Shown here piece after piece: positions 1-8,400 of a stretch of DNA of 64,000 bases. The DNA is from Micromonospora sp. NBC_01740 (GTDB taxonomy: Bacteria; Actinomycetota; Actinomycetes; Mycobacteriales; Micromonosporaceae), in contig NZ_CP109150.1 in NCBI RefSeq assembly GCF_035920365.1, positions 6,820,001 through 6,884,000 on the forward strand. The letters run 5' to 3'. The translations under genes and the position numbers were made by a program. The notes under the pieces are model-generated. The model made no database searches. It saw only the letters and a list, made by a program, of their open reading frames with translations, and was not told the origin of the DNA. Every line of letters starts with the position of its first letter. Position 1 is the stretch's first letter.

Positions 1-1011
1 TACGCCGCCGCGATGACGTGGCTGGTCCGGGCTGCCGGCGTCCCGGCGCGGGTGGCGTTCGGCTTCGCCAACGGCAGCAACTCCGGCGACGGCACGTACA
101 CGTTGACCAACCGGAACCTGCACGCCTGGACGGAGGTCTACTTCAACGAGATCGGTTGGGTGCCCTTCGACCCGACCCCGGCGTACGGCGTGCAGGGCTC
201 GACCCGGTCGGCCTGGGCGCCGGACATCGACGCCCCGGAGGCGGAGACGCCGACCGCAGGCCCGACGAGTGCCCCCGGCGACGTCGACCCGTCGGCCGGC
301 CCGGCGGGGCCGGAGGGCCCCGAGGAGGACATCGACTCCGGCCTGGCCCTCGACGGCACGGCCCCGACCGACCAGGCTCCGGTCTGGCCCTGGTACGCCG
401 CCGCGGCGGTGCTGGCCCTGCTCGCTCTGCTCGCCCTGCCGGCGCTGCGCCGCACGGCACTGCGCCGCAAGCGCAGCGGCCCGGCGAAACCCGCCGCGGC
501 GGCGGTGCGCCCCGGGGCCACCGACGACGCGCCCGTCGACGGGCGACGCATGGTGGTGGTGGCGGACGCGGAGCGGGCGCGGGCGGACGCGCACGCCGCC
601 TGGGACGAACTGCTGGACACGCTTGTGGACTACCGGGTCCGGGTGGACCGGACGGAGACCCCCCGGGCGACCGCCGACCGGCTGTCCCGGGAGGCGCTCA
701 CGGCCGACGCGGGGGCGACCACGGCGGTACGCCTGCTCGGCCGCGCCGAGGAACGCGCCCGCTACGCCCGCGATCCGCTGACCGGCGAGCAGCTCCTGCC
801 GGCCCTGCGCACCGTACGCGCCGCGCTGGCCGCACAGACCGACCGGCGTACCCGCCTGGTGGCGGCGGTGCTGCCGCCGTCGGTGCTGCTGCGCTGGCGC
901 ACCGGCACGGCCGAGGCGTCGTCCCGGCTGGTGGCGGCGGGCGGTCGGGCCCGGCACCGGTTGCTGCGCTGGAACCCGCGTCGCCTGGTGGCCGGCCGCA
1001 TGGCCCGCTGA
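1..1011 (+). CDS. Transglutaminase-like membrane protein, C-terminal part (TgpA/DUF3488-DUF4129 type)
   Basis: The gene enters from the left edge, so its N-terminal membrane helices and the catalytic Cys are missing. The visible part starts just after the Cys helix (AAAMTWLVRAAGVPARVA) and contains the His (NLHAWTEVYF) and Asp (VPFDPTPAY) segments of a transglutaminase/cysteine-protease core. A Pro/Gly/Asp-rich linker follows, then one membrane helix (about residues 124-143 of the visible part) and a C-terminal cytoplasmic DUF4129-like region. Family members are large membrane proteins usually encoded beside a MoxR ATPase and a DUF58 protein; those neighbours would lie outside the window. The substrate is unknown. 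A hairpin about 290 bp downstream may end the transcript. Confidence 0.85.
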   Translation, partial: YAAAMTWLVRAAGVPARVAFGFANGSNSGDGTYTLTNRNLHAWTEVYFNEIGWVPFDPTPAYGVQGSTRSAWAPDIDAPEAETPTAGPTSAPGDVDPSAGPAGPEGPEEDIDSGLALDGTAPTDQAPVWPWYAAAAVLALLALLALPALRRTALRRKRSGPAKPAAAAVRPGATDDAPVDGRRMVVVADAERARADAHAAWDELLDTLVDYRVRVDRTETPRATADRLSREALTADAGATTAVRLLGRAEERARYARDPLTGEQLLPALRTVRAALAAQTDRRTRLVAAVLPPSVLLRWRTGTAEASSRLVAAGGRARHRLLRWNPRRLVAGRMAR

Positions 1012-1367
1012 CCGACGGACGAACGGGCCGGTAGGGGCACCCGCCCCCGCCGGCCCGTCGCGTTCGCGGGGCTCCCGTCGCGGCACGGGCCTCGGTCGGC
1101 GAGCGTTCCAGGTTCTCCAGGTTCGCTATGCCGGGTGCCGGGCCGTCACGGCTCGATACCCCCGGGGGTCGGGCCGTCGGGCCGCCAGCCGACGGCCGTC
1201 AGGCCGACCGGCGTCACGGCCGTCAGGGCCGACGGGGCCGGCCGAATGCCGGACATCGGGAGATGCGGAGGATGCACGCCCCGGGGCGTGCGGAATCGTC
1301 GGTGGCCGCCGGGCGTCCCGGCGGCCGAACTTTTGTCCGCGCGGCCCGCCTCAGGGGCGGGCCGGGC
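1012..1367. other. Intergenic region between convergent genes, hairpin-rich
   Basis: A 356-bp gap between the converging transglutaminase and DUF3040 genes. No convincing gene is visible. It contains repeated GGCCGTCA words between about 1140 and 1230, a perfect 12-bp palindrome ACCCCCGGGGGT at 1158-1169, and two stem-loops at its right end that are listed separately. Confidence 0.6.
1304..1326 (+). terminator. Probable intrinsic terminator
   Basis: A perfect 10-bp stem (GGCCGCCGGG, loop CGT, CCCGGCGGCC) is followed within 8 bases by TTTT on the plus strand. A second hairpin (CGGCCCGCC at 1342-1350 with GGCGGGCCG at 1356-1364) lies beside the DUF3040 stop codon. Together they could end transcripts from both converging genes. 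Confidence 0.55.
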
Positions 1368-1763
1368 TCAGCGGTGCCCCTCCGGGCGCTGCCGCCACCG
1401 GTCCTCCATCCGGTCCAGGATCGAGGGCCGACGACCCGACCGGCCGCGGGGGCGACGACGACTCGTCGTCCCGCCCACGACGTGCAGGTCCGGTGACTGC
1501 CCCCGACGGTGCGACTGCACCGCGAACGCGGCCGAGGCCAGCATGACGACGAAACCCGCCACTGCCAGCGGCGGAAGCTTGATCACCGCGCCATAGACCA
1601 ACAGGGCCAGCCCAGCGATGATCACGCCGGCAGCGACGAGCAGGCGACGCCGCGCGTGGAAGCGCGGATCGCTGGCGCGCACGGCCGAGGCGAATTTGGG
1701 GTCCTCGGCAAGCGACCGCTCGATCTGCTCGAACAGCCGCTGCTCGTGCTCCGAGAGCGGCAC
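1368..1763 (-). CDS. DUF3040 domain membrane protein
   Basis: A 131-residue protein with the characteristic actinobacterial DUF3040 start: MPLSEHEQRLFEQIERSL, then an acidic-to-basic segment ending in RFHARRR. Two hydrophobic helices follow (about residues 42-60 and 66-84), then a basic Arg-rich tail. This is the usual DUF3040 size and layout, a short membrane protein of unknown function. It lies downstream of and in the same direction as DNA polymerase IV, separated by 115 bp. Nothing in the sequence shows a specific role. Confidence 0.88.
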   Translation of the reverse strand: MPLSEHEQRLFEQIERSLAEDPKFASAVRASDPRFHARRRLLVAAGVIIAGLALLVYGAVIKLPPLAVAGFVVMLASAAFAVQSHRRGQSPDLHVVGGTTSRRRPRGRSGRRPSILDRMEDRWRQRPEGHR

Positions 1764-1878
1764 GGCACTCCTCCCCGGTCACGTTGGTCGGCCCGGTCGG
1801 GCCGACAGACCGTGGCAGCCAACCGGCTGCTTACCCGCAAGTCTACGAGGGCCCTCGCGCGTCGGAAAGCGGGACGAC

Positions 1879-3138
1879 CTACGGCCGGGGTGGATTTTCA
1901 TTTCGTCGCCCCTCGCGGACCCCGAGCAGACTGGCCGGACCTATGACGGACCGCCCGAAACGGGCAGCGGCGGCGTCGGCTGCGGCCTCCGCCTCCCGCC
2001 AGCCCCGCTCGGGCGCACCGAGGGTGAGCTGCCGCGGGGTCTCCCGCGCGGCGGCGAGCCCCTCGACCCGTACGCCGACCAGACGGACCGGCTCAACCGG
2101 GTCGAGCGCGGTGTAGAGCGCCCAGACGGTGTCGAAGATCTCCCTGGCGACGTCGGTCGGCACGCCCGTCGTGCGGGAGCGGCTGACGGTGCGGAAATCG
2201 GTCAGCCGCACCTTGAGCGACACGGTGCGCCCGACCTGCCCGGCCCGGCGCAGCCGGATGCCGACCTTCTCGGCGAGGGCGAGCAGCGCCCGGCGGATCT
2301 CCAGCGGGTCGGTGACGTCCACGTCGAAGGTCACCTCGGCACCGATCGACTTCTCCGCCTGCTCGGGGCTGACCCGGCGCTGGTCGCGCCCCCAGGCCAG
2401 CTCGTGCAGGTGGGCGGCGGACGCGTCGCCGAGCGCCTTGCGCAGCATGCCGACCGGGGCCTCGGCGAGATCGCCGATCGTGGCCAGGCCCAGCCGCCGC
2501 AGCGTCTCGGTGGACCGCTCCCCCACGCCCCACAGCGCCGACACCGGCAGCGGGTGCAGGAACTCGAGCACCCGGGTGGCCGGGACGACGAGCAGGCCGT
2601 CGGGCTTGGCGCGGGTCGAGCCGAGCTTGGCCACGAACTTGCTCGGCGCGACGCCGACGGAACAGCTCAGCCCCTGCTCCCCCGCGACCCGCTCGCGGAT
2701 GCGCCGGGCGATGGCGGCCGGCGGGCCGAAGAGCCGCCGGGCGCCGGCCACGTCGAGGAACGCCTCGTCCAGGGAGAGCGGCTCGACCAGGGGGGTGACG
2801 TCCCGGAAGATCTGCATCACCGCGGCGGAGGCCGCCGAGTACTGCGTGAAGTCCGGCGGCAGGTAGACCGCGTGCGGGCAGAGCGCCCGGGCCCGGGCGG
2901 TGGGCATGGCGCTGCGTACGCCGTAGCGCCGGGCCTCGTAGCTGGCGGAGCTCACCACCCCGCGCGGGCCGGTCCCGCCGACCACGACGGGCCGACCGCG
3001 CAGCTCCGGCCGGCGACGGACCTCGACCGAGGCGAAGAAGGCGTCCATGTCGACGTGCAGGATCGGGCAGCCGGAATCGTCGGCGTCCGGCCCGAACCGG
3101 GGATCGCCACCCCGGGGCAACGACTGGCTGCGGCCCAT
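1879..3138 (-). CDS. dinB: DNA polymerase IV (Y-family)
   Basis: A 419-residue Y-family translesion DNA polymerase. The catalytic palm motif HVDMDAFFASVE (about residues 28-39) and the second acidic motif SLDEAFLDV are both intact, so it should be active. The thumb helix-hairpin-helix (LWGVGERSTETLRRLG) and the little-finger domain follow. A C-terminal RQLTLG segment resembles a weak beta-clamp-binding peptide. The N-terminus has about 24 extra residues before the polymerase fold. It is transcribed alone and shows no GAACN4GTTC box directly upstream, so SOS control is not evident here. It is distinct from the catalytically dead Y-family protein ImuB at 9738-11300. Confidence 0.95.
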   Translation of the reverse strand: MGRSQSLPRGGDPRFGPDADDSGCPILHVDMDAFFASVEVRRRPELRGRPVVVGGTGPRGVVSSASYEARRYGVRSAMPTARARALCPHAVYLPPDFTQYSAASAAVMQIFRDVTPLVEPLSLDEAFLDVAGARRLFGPPAAIARRIRERVAGEQGLSCSVGVAPSKFVAKLGSTRAKPDGLLVVPATRVLEFLHPLPVSALWGVGERSTETLRRLGLATIGDLAEAPVGMLRKALGDASAAHLHELAWGRDQRRVSPEQAEKSIGAEVTFDVDVTDPLEIRRALLALAEKVGIRLRRAGQVGRTVSLKVRLTDFRTVSRSRTTGVPTDVAREIFDTVWALYTALDPVEPVRLVGVRVEGLAAARETPRQLTLGAPERGWREAEAAADAAAARFGRSVIGPASLLGVREGRRNENPPRP

Positions 3139-3189
3139 CCCCGCAGGCTAGCCCGGACCTGCGACATCCCCGCCCGGCGGGCCGGCGCG

Positions 3190-4362
3190 TCAGCCGCGTA
3201 CGACCAGCAGCGGGATCGCCATCTCGGCCGCAGTGTCCGCCCCGTGGTACGCCACCAGCCGGGAGACCGCCGGCGGCTCGGAGCGGGAGGCGGTCACCGC
3301 GTACGTGCCGTTGCAGATCACCACCACGTCGCCGATGCGCGCCAGGTGTTCCTCCGCCACCGGACCGAACCAGCCGGCGGCCACCACCTCGTCGCGGGTA
3401 CGCACCCGGGCCGCGTCGCCGAGCACCGCCGACCAGGAGGCCACCACGTCGTCCACGGCGCCGGGGGTGACGTGCAGGTAGCGGACCCGCGGCTCCCCGG
3501 CGACCACCTCCAGCCCGGCGCGCAGCCGGGGGTCGGTGTCCAGGTCGAAGCGGTCTTCGGCCGGCACGTCGAGCTGGCCGTGGTCGGCGGTGACCAGCAG
3601 CGCGGCGTCGGGCGGCAGCCCGTCGACGAGCCGGGCCAGCAGCCGGTCCACCTCGGCGGCGGCGATCCGCCAGGGCGCCGAGTCGACACCGCTGAGGTGG
3701 CCGTGCCGGTCCAGGTCGGGGTGGTAGCCGGAGACCAGGGTGGGCCCCGGCCCGGCGGCCAGGGCGGCGAGCATCCGTTCGGCGAGCGCGTCGACGCCGG
3801 TCGCGCCGCGGTAGTCGCCGCCCCGGTTGGCGGCCAGCGTCAGCCCGCTGCCGCCGAACTCCGGCCGGCTCACCACGGTCACCGCGACCCCGGCGACCCG
3901 GGCCCGCTCCAGCTGGGTACGCACCGGCTGCCAGCGCAGCGGCGCCGGATCGGCCGCCCACTCGATGTGGTTGAGCACCCGGTCGGTCCCCGGCACCCGC
4001 ACCGTGAACCCGAGCACGCCGTGCGCGCCGGGCGCGGCGCCGGTGCCCAGCGTCACCAGGCTGGTCGGCGTGGTCGACGGGAAGCCGGAGGTCAGCTGCC
4101 GCCCGACGGTGGCGGCGAGCCCCACCAGGGTCGGCGCGTACGGGGCGGCGGTCGGGATCTGGTGCCAGCCGAGGCCGTCGACGAGCAGCACCGCGATCCG
4201 GCGTACCCCGGGCAGCGCGGCCCGCAGCCCGAGCGGGTCGGTGGCGCCGGGCACGTCGAGAACGGCGAGCGCGGACGGCAGGACGTCGGCGAGGCTGGCG
4301 TCGCCGTAGCGCGGCCCGACGATCTCCAGCGTGGGCCCGGGCGGGCGGGGCGGGTCGGTCAC
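3190..4362 (-). CDS. Nucleotide pyrophosphatase/phosphodiesterase family protein (alkaline phosphatase superfamily)
   Basis: A 390-residue predicted phosphodiesterase of the type I (NPP-like) family. It has the metal-binding LLVDGLGW segment, the Thr-nucleophile loop FPSTTPTSLVTLGTG, a DRHGHLSG metal-ligand segment and the TADHGQLD signature. No signal peptide is evident. The start ATG overlaps the stop of the upstream methyltransferase gene by 4 bp, implying translational coupling. Such proteins hydrolyse phosphodiester or pyrophosphate bonds; the substrate cannot be told from sequence. Confidence 0.88.
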   Translation of the reverse strand: MTDPPRPPGPTLEIVGPRYGDASLADVLPSALAVLDVPGATDPLGLRAALPGVRRIAVLLVDGLGWHQIPTAAPYAPTLVGLAATVGRQLTSGFPSTTPTSLVTLGTGAAPGAHGVLGFTVRVPGTDRVLNHIEWAADPAPLRWQPVRTQLERARVAGVAVTVVSRPEFGGSGLTLAANRGGDYRGATGVDALAERMLAALAAGPGPTLVSGYHPDLDRHGHLSGVDSAPWRIAAAEVDRLLARLVDGLPPDAALLVTADHGQLDVPAEDRFDLDTDPRLRAGLEVVAGEPRVRYLHVTPGAVDDVVASWSAVLGDAARVRTRDEVVAAGWFGPVAEEHLARIGDVVVICNGTYAVTASRSEPPAVSRLVAYHGADTAAEMAIPLLVVRG

Positions 4363-5138
4363 GGGCGGCGGGCGAACAGGTGCAGCTGGGCGGCGAGGTC
4401 CCGCCAGGGCGCCCGCGCGGCGAGCGCCCGCTCCAACTCGACCAGGGCGGCGGGCTGGCCGTCGGCGACGGCGGCGGGGAGCAGGTCGGCGAGCACGCGT
4501 ACGCCGTGGATCTGCTCGACCGCGAGCCCGGCGGCGGTGAGCAGCGCGGCGGCGCCGTCGGCGTCGTAGCGCCGGCGCAGGGTGTCCCGGGTGCCGGCGG
4601 TGCCGGCCGGATCGGCGGCCAGCGCGGCGGCGACGTCCAGGTGCCCGTTCATGGCCCGGCCGAGCACGGCGGCGGCCCGGCCGGCGACGAGCACGCTCGC
4701 GGCGCCGCCCGGCCGCAGCGCGGCGGCCAACGCCGCCACCACCGCCGCGGGATCGTCGACGACCTCCAGCACGGCGTGGCAGAGCACCAGGTCGGCGCTG
4801 CCCGGCTCGACCAGGCCGGCGAGCGCGTCGCCGTCGCCCTGCACGGCGCGGACCCGCTCGGCCACGCCGGCCTCCGCGGCCCGGCGGGTCAGTGCGGCGA
4901 GCGCGTCGGGACTGGCGTCGACCACGGTGACCCGGTGCCCGGCCTGGGCCAGCGGCACGGCGAAGCCGCCCGTGCCGCCGCCGACGTCGAGCACGGTCAG
5001 CGCGGTGCCGGCGCGGCGCTCCAGCTCGGCGCGCAGCACCGACCAGATCACGGCGGTACGGGGGGTCAGCGGCGGCCCGGCGAGCCGGCCTGGGGTCTGC
5101 TCCACCCGGTCGAGCCTAGTCACCCGGTCCAGCCGCAC
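4359..5138 (-). CDS. Class I SAM-dependent methyltransferase
   Basis: About 259 residues with a Rossmann methyltransferase core: motif I LDVGGGTGGFAVPLA, acidic motif II VTVVDASPDALA, and motif III around DLVLCHAVLEVVDDP. The acceptor substrate is unknown. The N-terminus is uncertain because several in-frame ATG/GTG codons occur in the first 15 codons (the N-terminus repeats RLDRV). Its stop overlaps the start of the phosphodiesterase gene (ATGA), so the two are probably co-translated. Confidence 0.88.
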   Translation of the reverse strand: MRLDRVTRLDRVEQTPGRLAGPPLTPRTAVIWSVLRAELERRAGTALTVLDVGGGTGGFAVPLAQAGHRVTVVDASPDALAALTRRAAEAGVAERVRAVQGDGDALAGLVEPGSADLVLCHAVLEVVDDPAAVVAALAAALRPGGAASVLVAGRAAAVLGRAMNGHLDVAAALAADPAGTAGTRDTLRRRYDADGAAALLTAAGLAVEQIHGVRVLADLLPAAVADGQPAALVELERALAARAPWRDLAAQLHLFARRP

Positions 5139-5180
5139 CGCGCCGCACCTGTGGCGGCCCGGCCTGCTCCGGGTGGGAGA

Positions 5181-5354
5181 TCAGGACTCGCCGGCTGCGG
5201 CGTCGTCCTCGGCCCGCGACCGCAGGGCGTTGGCCACCGGGCCCTCGACGATCTCGTACTCGCGCGGCTCCGTGTGGTGGCTCGGGGTCCAACCGGCGCC
5301 GAGCCGGGTCCGCCGGGAGTTCGCCACCCCACCGCTACGGTCGTTGTTTCCCAT
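5181..5354 (-). CDS. Small hypothetical protein (57 aa)
   Basis: An ORF that starts MGNNDRSGGVANSRRTRLG, contains EPREYEIVEGPVANALR and ends DDAAAGES. A GAGGGGG ribosome-binding sequence lies about 9 bases before the ATG. It sits 100 bp downstream of dnaE2 on the same strand and before the methyltransferase gene. It is hydrophilic, without membrane segments or a recognised domain. Frame composition and the good ribosome binding site support a real gene. It could be read through from the mutasome operon or have its own promoter; function unknown. Confidence 0.6.
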   Translation of the reverse strand: MGNNDRSGGVANSRRTRLGAGWTPSHHTEPREYEIVEGPVANALRSRAEDDAAAGES

Positions 5355-5453
5355 GATCGTTCGTCCCCCTCGTGCTCGCGCGGGCCACTCTGCCCACGCG
5401 AGCTGGAGTGTCCCTCCATCCGGCGCGGAAAACCGTAATGTGGATCACTGCCG

Positions 5454-8400
5454 TCAGCGGAAGTCGCGCGAGGGCGGACTGACCGGGGGCTCGATGGCGT
5501 CCAGCCGGTCGGCGGTGAGGTTGATCACTCCCTCGTGCCGCTGCAACCGCCCCCGCACCACCAGGGCGGCGCTCGTGCGGGCCACCCGCCGGTAGCGCTG
5601 CCACAGGCCCGGGGAGCAGGTGACGTTGAGCATCCCCGTCTCGTCCTCCAGGTTGAGGAAGGTGACCCCGCCGGCGGTCGCGGGCCGCTGCCGGTGGGTG
5701 ACGATCCCGCCGACCCGGATGCGCCGCCCCGGCTCCACCCGACCGAGCCGGGCGATCGGCACCGCACCGAGCGCGTCGAGCCGGGGGCGGATGAAGCTCG
5801 CCGGGTGGCTCTCCGGCGACAACCCGGTCGCCCAGACGTCGGCGACCAGCCGTTCCACCGCCTCCATCCCGGGCAGGGTGGGCGCGGTCGCGCCGGTCAC
5901 CGTGCCCGGCAGCCGGCCCGGCCGGTCCTGGGCCGCCGCGCCGGCGGCCCAGAGGGCCTGCCGCCGGGACAGCCCGAAACAGGCGAAGGCGTCCGCGGTG
6001 GCCAACGCCTCCAGCTGCGCGGCGGTGAGACCCACGCGCCGGGCCAGGTCCGGCATGTCGCGGTACGGCCCGCGCGCCGCCCGCTCCGCCTCGATCCGCT
6101 CGGCCACCCCGTCGCCGAGGGTACGCACGCCGGAGAGCCCGAGCCGGACGGCGGGCCCGTCCAGCCCCCAGGCGTGCGGCGGCTCCCCCGGCGCGCTGCC
6201 CCACCGGGTCCGCGGGGTGGACTCCAGCACCGCCAGCGCGCCGCTGGCGTTGATGTCCGGCCGACGCACCTCCACCCCGTGCCGGCGGGCGTCGTCGACA
6301 AGCGTCTGCGGCGAGTAGAAGCCCATCGGCTGGGCGTTGAGCAGCGCGGCCAGGAACGGCCCCGGGTGGTAGCGCTTGAGCCAGGAGCTGGCGTAGACCA
6401 GGTAGGCGAAGCTCATCGCGTGGCTCTCCGGGAAGCCGTAGCTGGCGAACGCGGAGAGCTTGTGGAAGACGTCGTCGGCCAGCTCGCCGGTGATGCCCCG
6501 CTCGGCCATGCCCGCGTAGAGCCGGTCGGCGATGCGGGCCATCCGCTCGGCGGAGCGCTTGGCGCCCATCGCCCGGCGCAGCTGGTCGGCCCCCGCCGCG
6601 TCGAAGCCGGCCAGGTCGATGGCGAGCTGCATCAACTGCTCCTGGAACAGCGGTACGCCGAGGGTCTTCTCCAGCGCGTTGCGCATCAGCGGGTGCGGGT
6701 AGGTCACCGGCTCCTGGCCGTTCTTGCGCCGGATGTACGGGTGCACCGAGCCGCCCTGGATCGGGCCGGGCCGGATCAGCGCCACCTCGACCACCAGGTC
6801 GTAGAACTCGCGGGGCTTCAGCCGGGGCAGGGTGGCCATCTGCGCGCGGCTCTCCACCTGGAACACCCCGACCGAGTCGGCCCGGCAGAGCATGTCGTAG
6901 ACCTCGGGATCGTCCAGCGTCATGTCCCCGAGGTCCAGGCTCATCCCGATCATGTCGTAGCCGTAGTGCAGCGCGGAGAGCATGCCGAGCCCGAGCAGGT
7001 CGAACTTGACCAGGCCGACGGCGGCGCAGTCGTCCTTGTCCCACTGGAGCACGCTGCGGCCCGGCATCCGCCCCCACTCCACCGGACACACCTCGATCAC
7101 CGGCCGGTCGCAGATCACCATGCCGCCGGAGTGGATGCCCAGGTGCCGGGGAAACGTCTGCAACTCGTTGGCGTACGCGACCACCTGCTCGGGGATGTCC
7201 GCCACGTCGACCGGGGCCACGGAGCCCCAGCGGTCGATCTGCTTGCTCCAGGCGTCCTGTTGGCCGGGCGAGAACCCGAACGCCTTGGCCACGTCCCGCA
7301 CCGCCGAGCGGGGCCGGTAGGAGATGACGTTGGCCACCTGCGCGGCGTGCTCCCGGCCGTACCGGGCGTAGACGTGCTGGATCACCTCCTCCCGGCGGTC
7401 GGACTCGATGTCGACGTCGATGTCCGGCGGGCCGTCGCGCTCCGGGGCGAGGAAGCGCTCGAAGAGCAGCCGGTGCCGGACGGCGTCCACGTTGGTGATC
7501 CGCAGCGCGTAGCAGACCGCCGAGTTGGCCGCCGAGCCCCGCCCCTGGCAGTAGATGTCCTGCTCGCGGCAGAACGTGACGATGTCGTAGACCACCAGGA
7601 AGTAGCCGGGGAAGCCCAGCTCCTCGATCATGTTCAGCTCGTGGTCGAGCTGCGCGTACGCCCTGGGGTGCGCCTCGGGCGGGCCGTAGCGCTCGCGGGC
7701 GCCGGCGTGGGTCAGGTGGCGCAGCCAGCTCATCTCGGTGTGCCCGGGCGGCACCGGGTACGCCGGCAGCCGCGGCGCGACGAGCTGGAGGTCGAAGGCG
7801 AGTTCGGCCCCGAACTCGGCGGCCCGGGCCACCGCACCCGGGTACGCGGCGAACCGGGCCGCCATCTCGGCGCCGCCGCGCAGGTGGGCGGTGCCGGCCG
7901 CGGGCAGCCAGCCGTCGATCTCGTCCAGGCTGCGCCGGGCCCGAACGGCCGCGACGGTGGTGGCCAGCCGCCGCCGGCCCGGGGTGGCGTAGTGCACGTT
8001 GTTGGTGGCCACCGTGGGCAGGCCGGCCGCCGCCGCCAGCTCGGCGAGCGCGTCGTTGCGGTCGGCGTCCACCGGGTGCCCGTGGTCGGTCAGCTCCACC
8101 GCCACCGTCTCCGCACCGAACAGGGCGGTCAGCCGGTCCAGCTCGCGGGCCGCCGCGTCCACCCCCTCGGTGAGCAGCGCCGACGGCACGTGCCCCTTGC
8201 GGCAGCCGGTGAGCACCAGCACGTGGTCGCGCAACTCGGCGGCGATCTCCTCCAGCTCGCCGTAGACCGGGCGGCCCTTCTCCCCGCCGCGCAGCTGGGC
8301 GCGGGCGATGGTCGAGGCGAGCCGGGCGTACCCCTCGTGGCCGTGGGCGAGCAGCAGCAGGTGCCGCCCGAGCGGGTCGGGCTCGCCGTTCTGCGGGCCG

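Noticed and set aside
1012..1367. Plus-strand ORFs around 1128-1596 as possible small genes
   Set aside because: They run into the DUF3040 gene antisense, lack ribosome binding sites and have low-complexity products.
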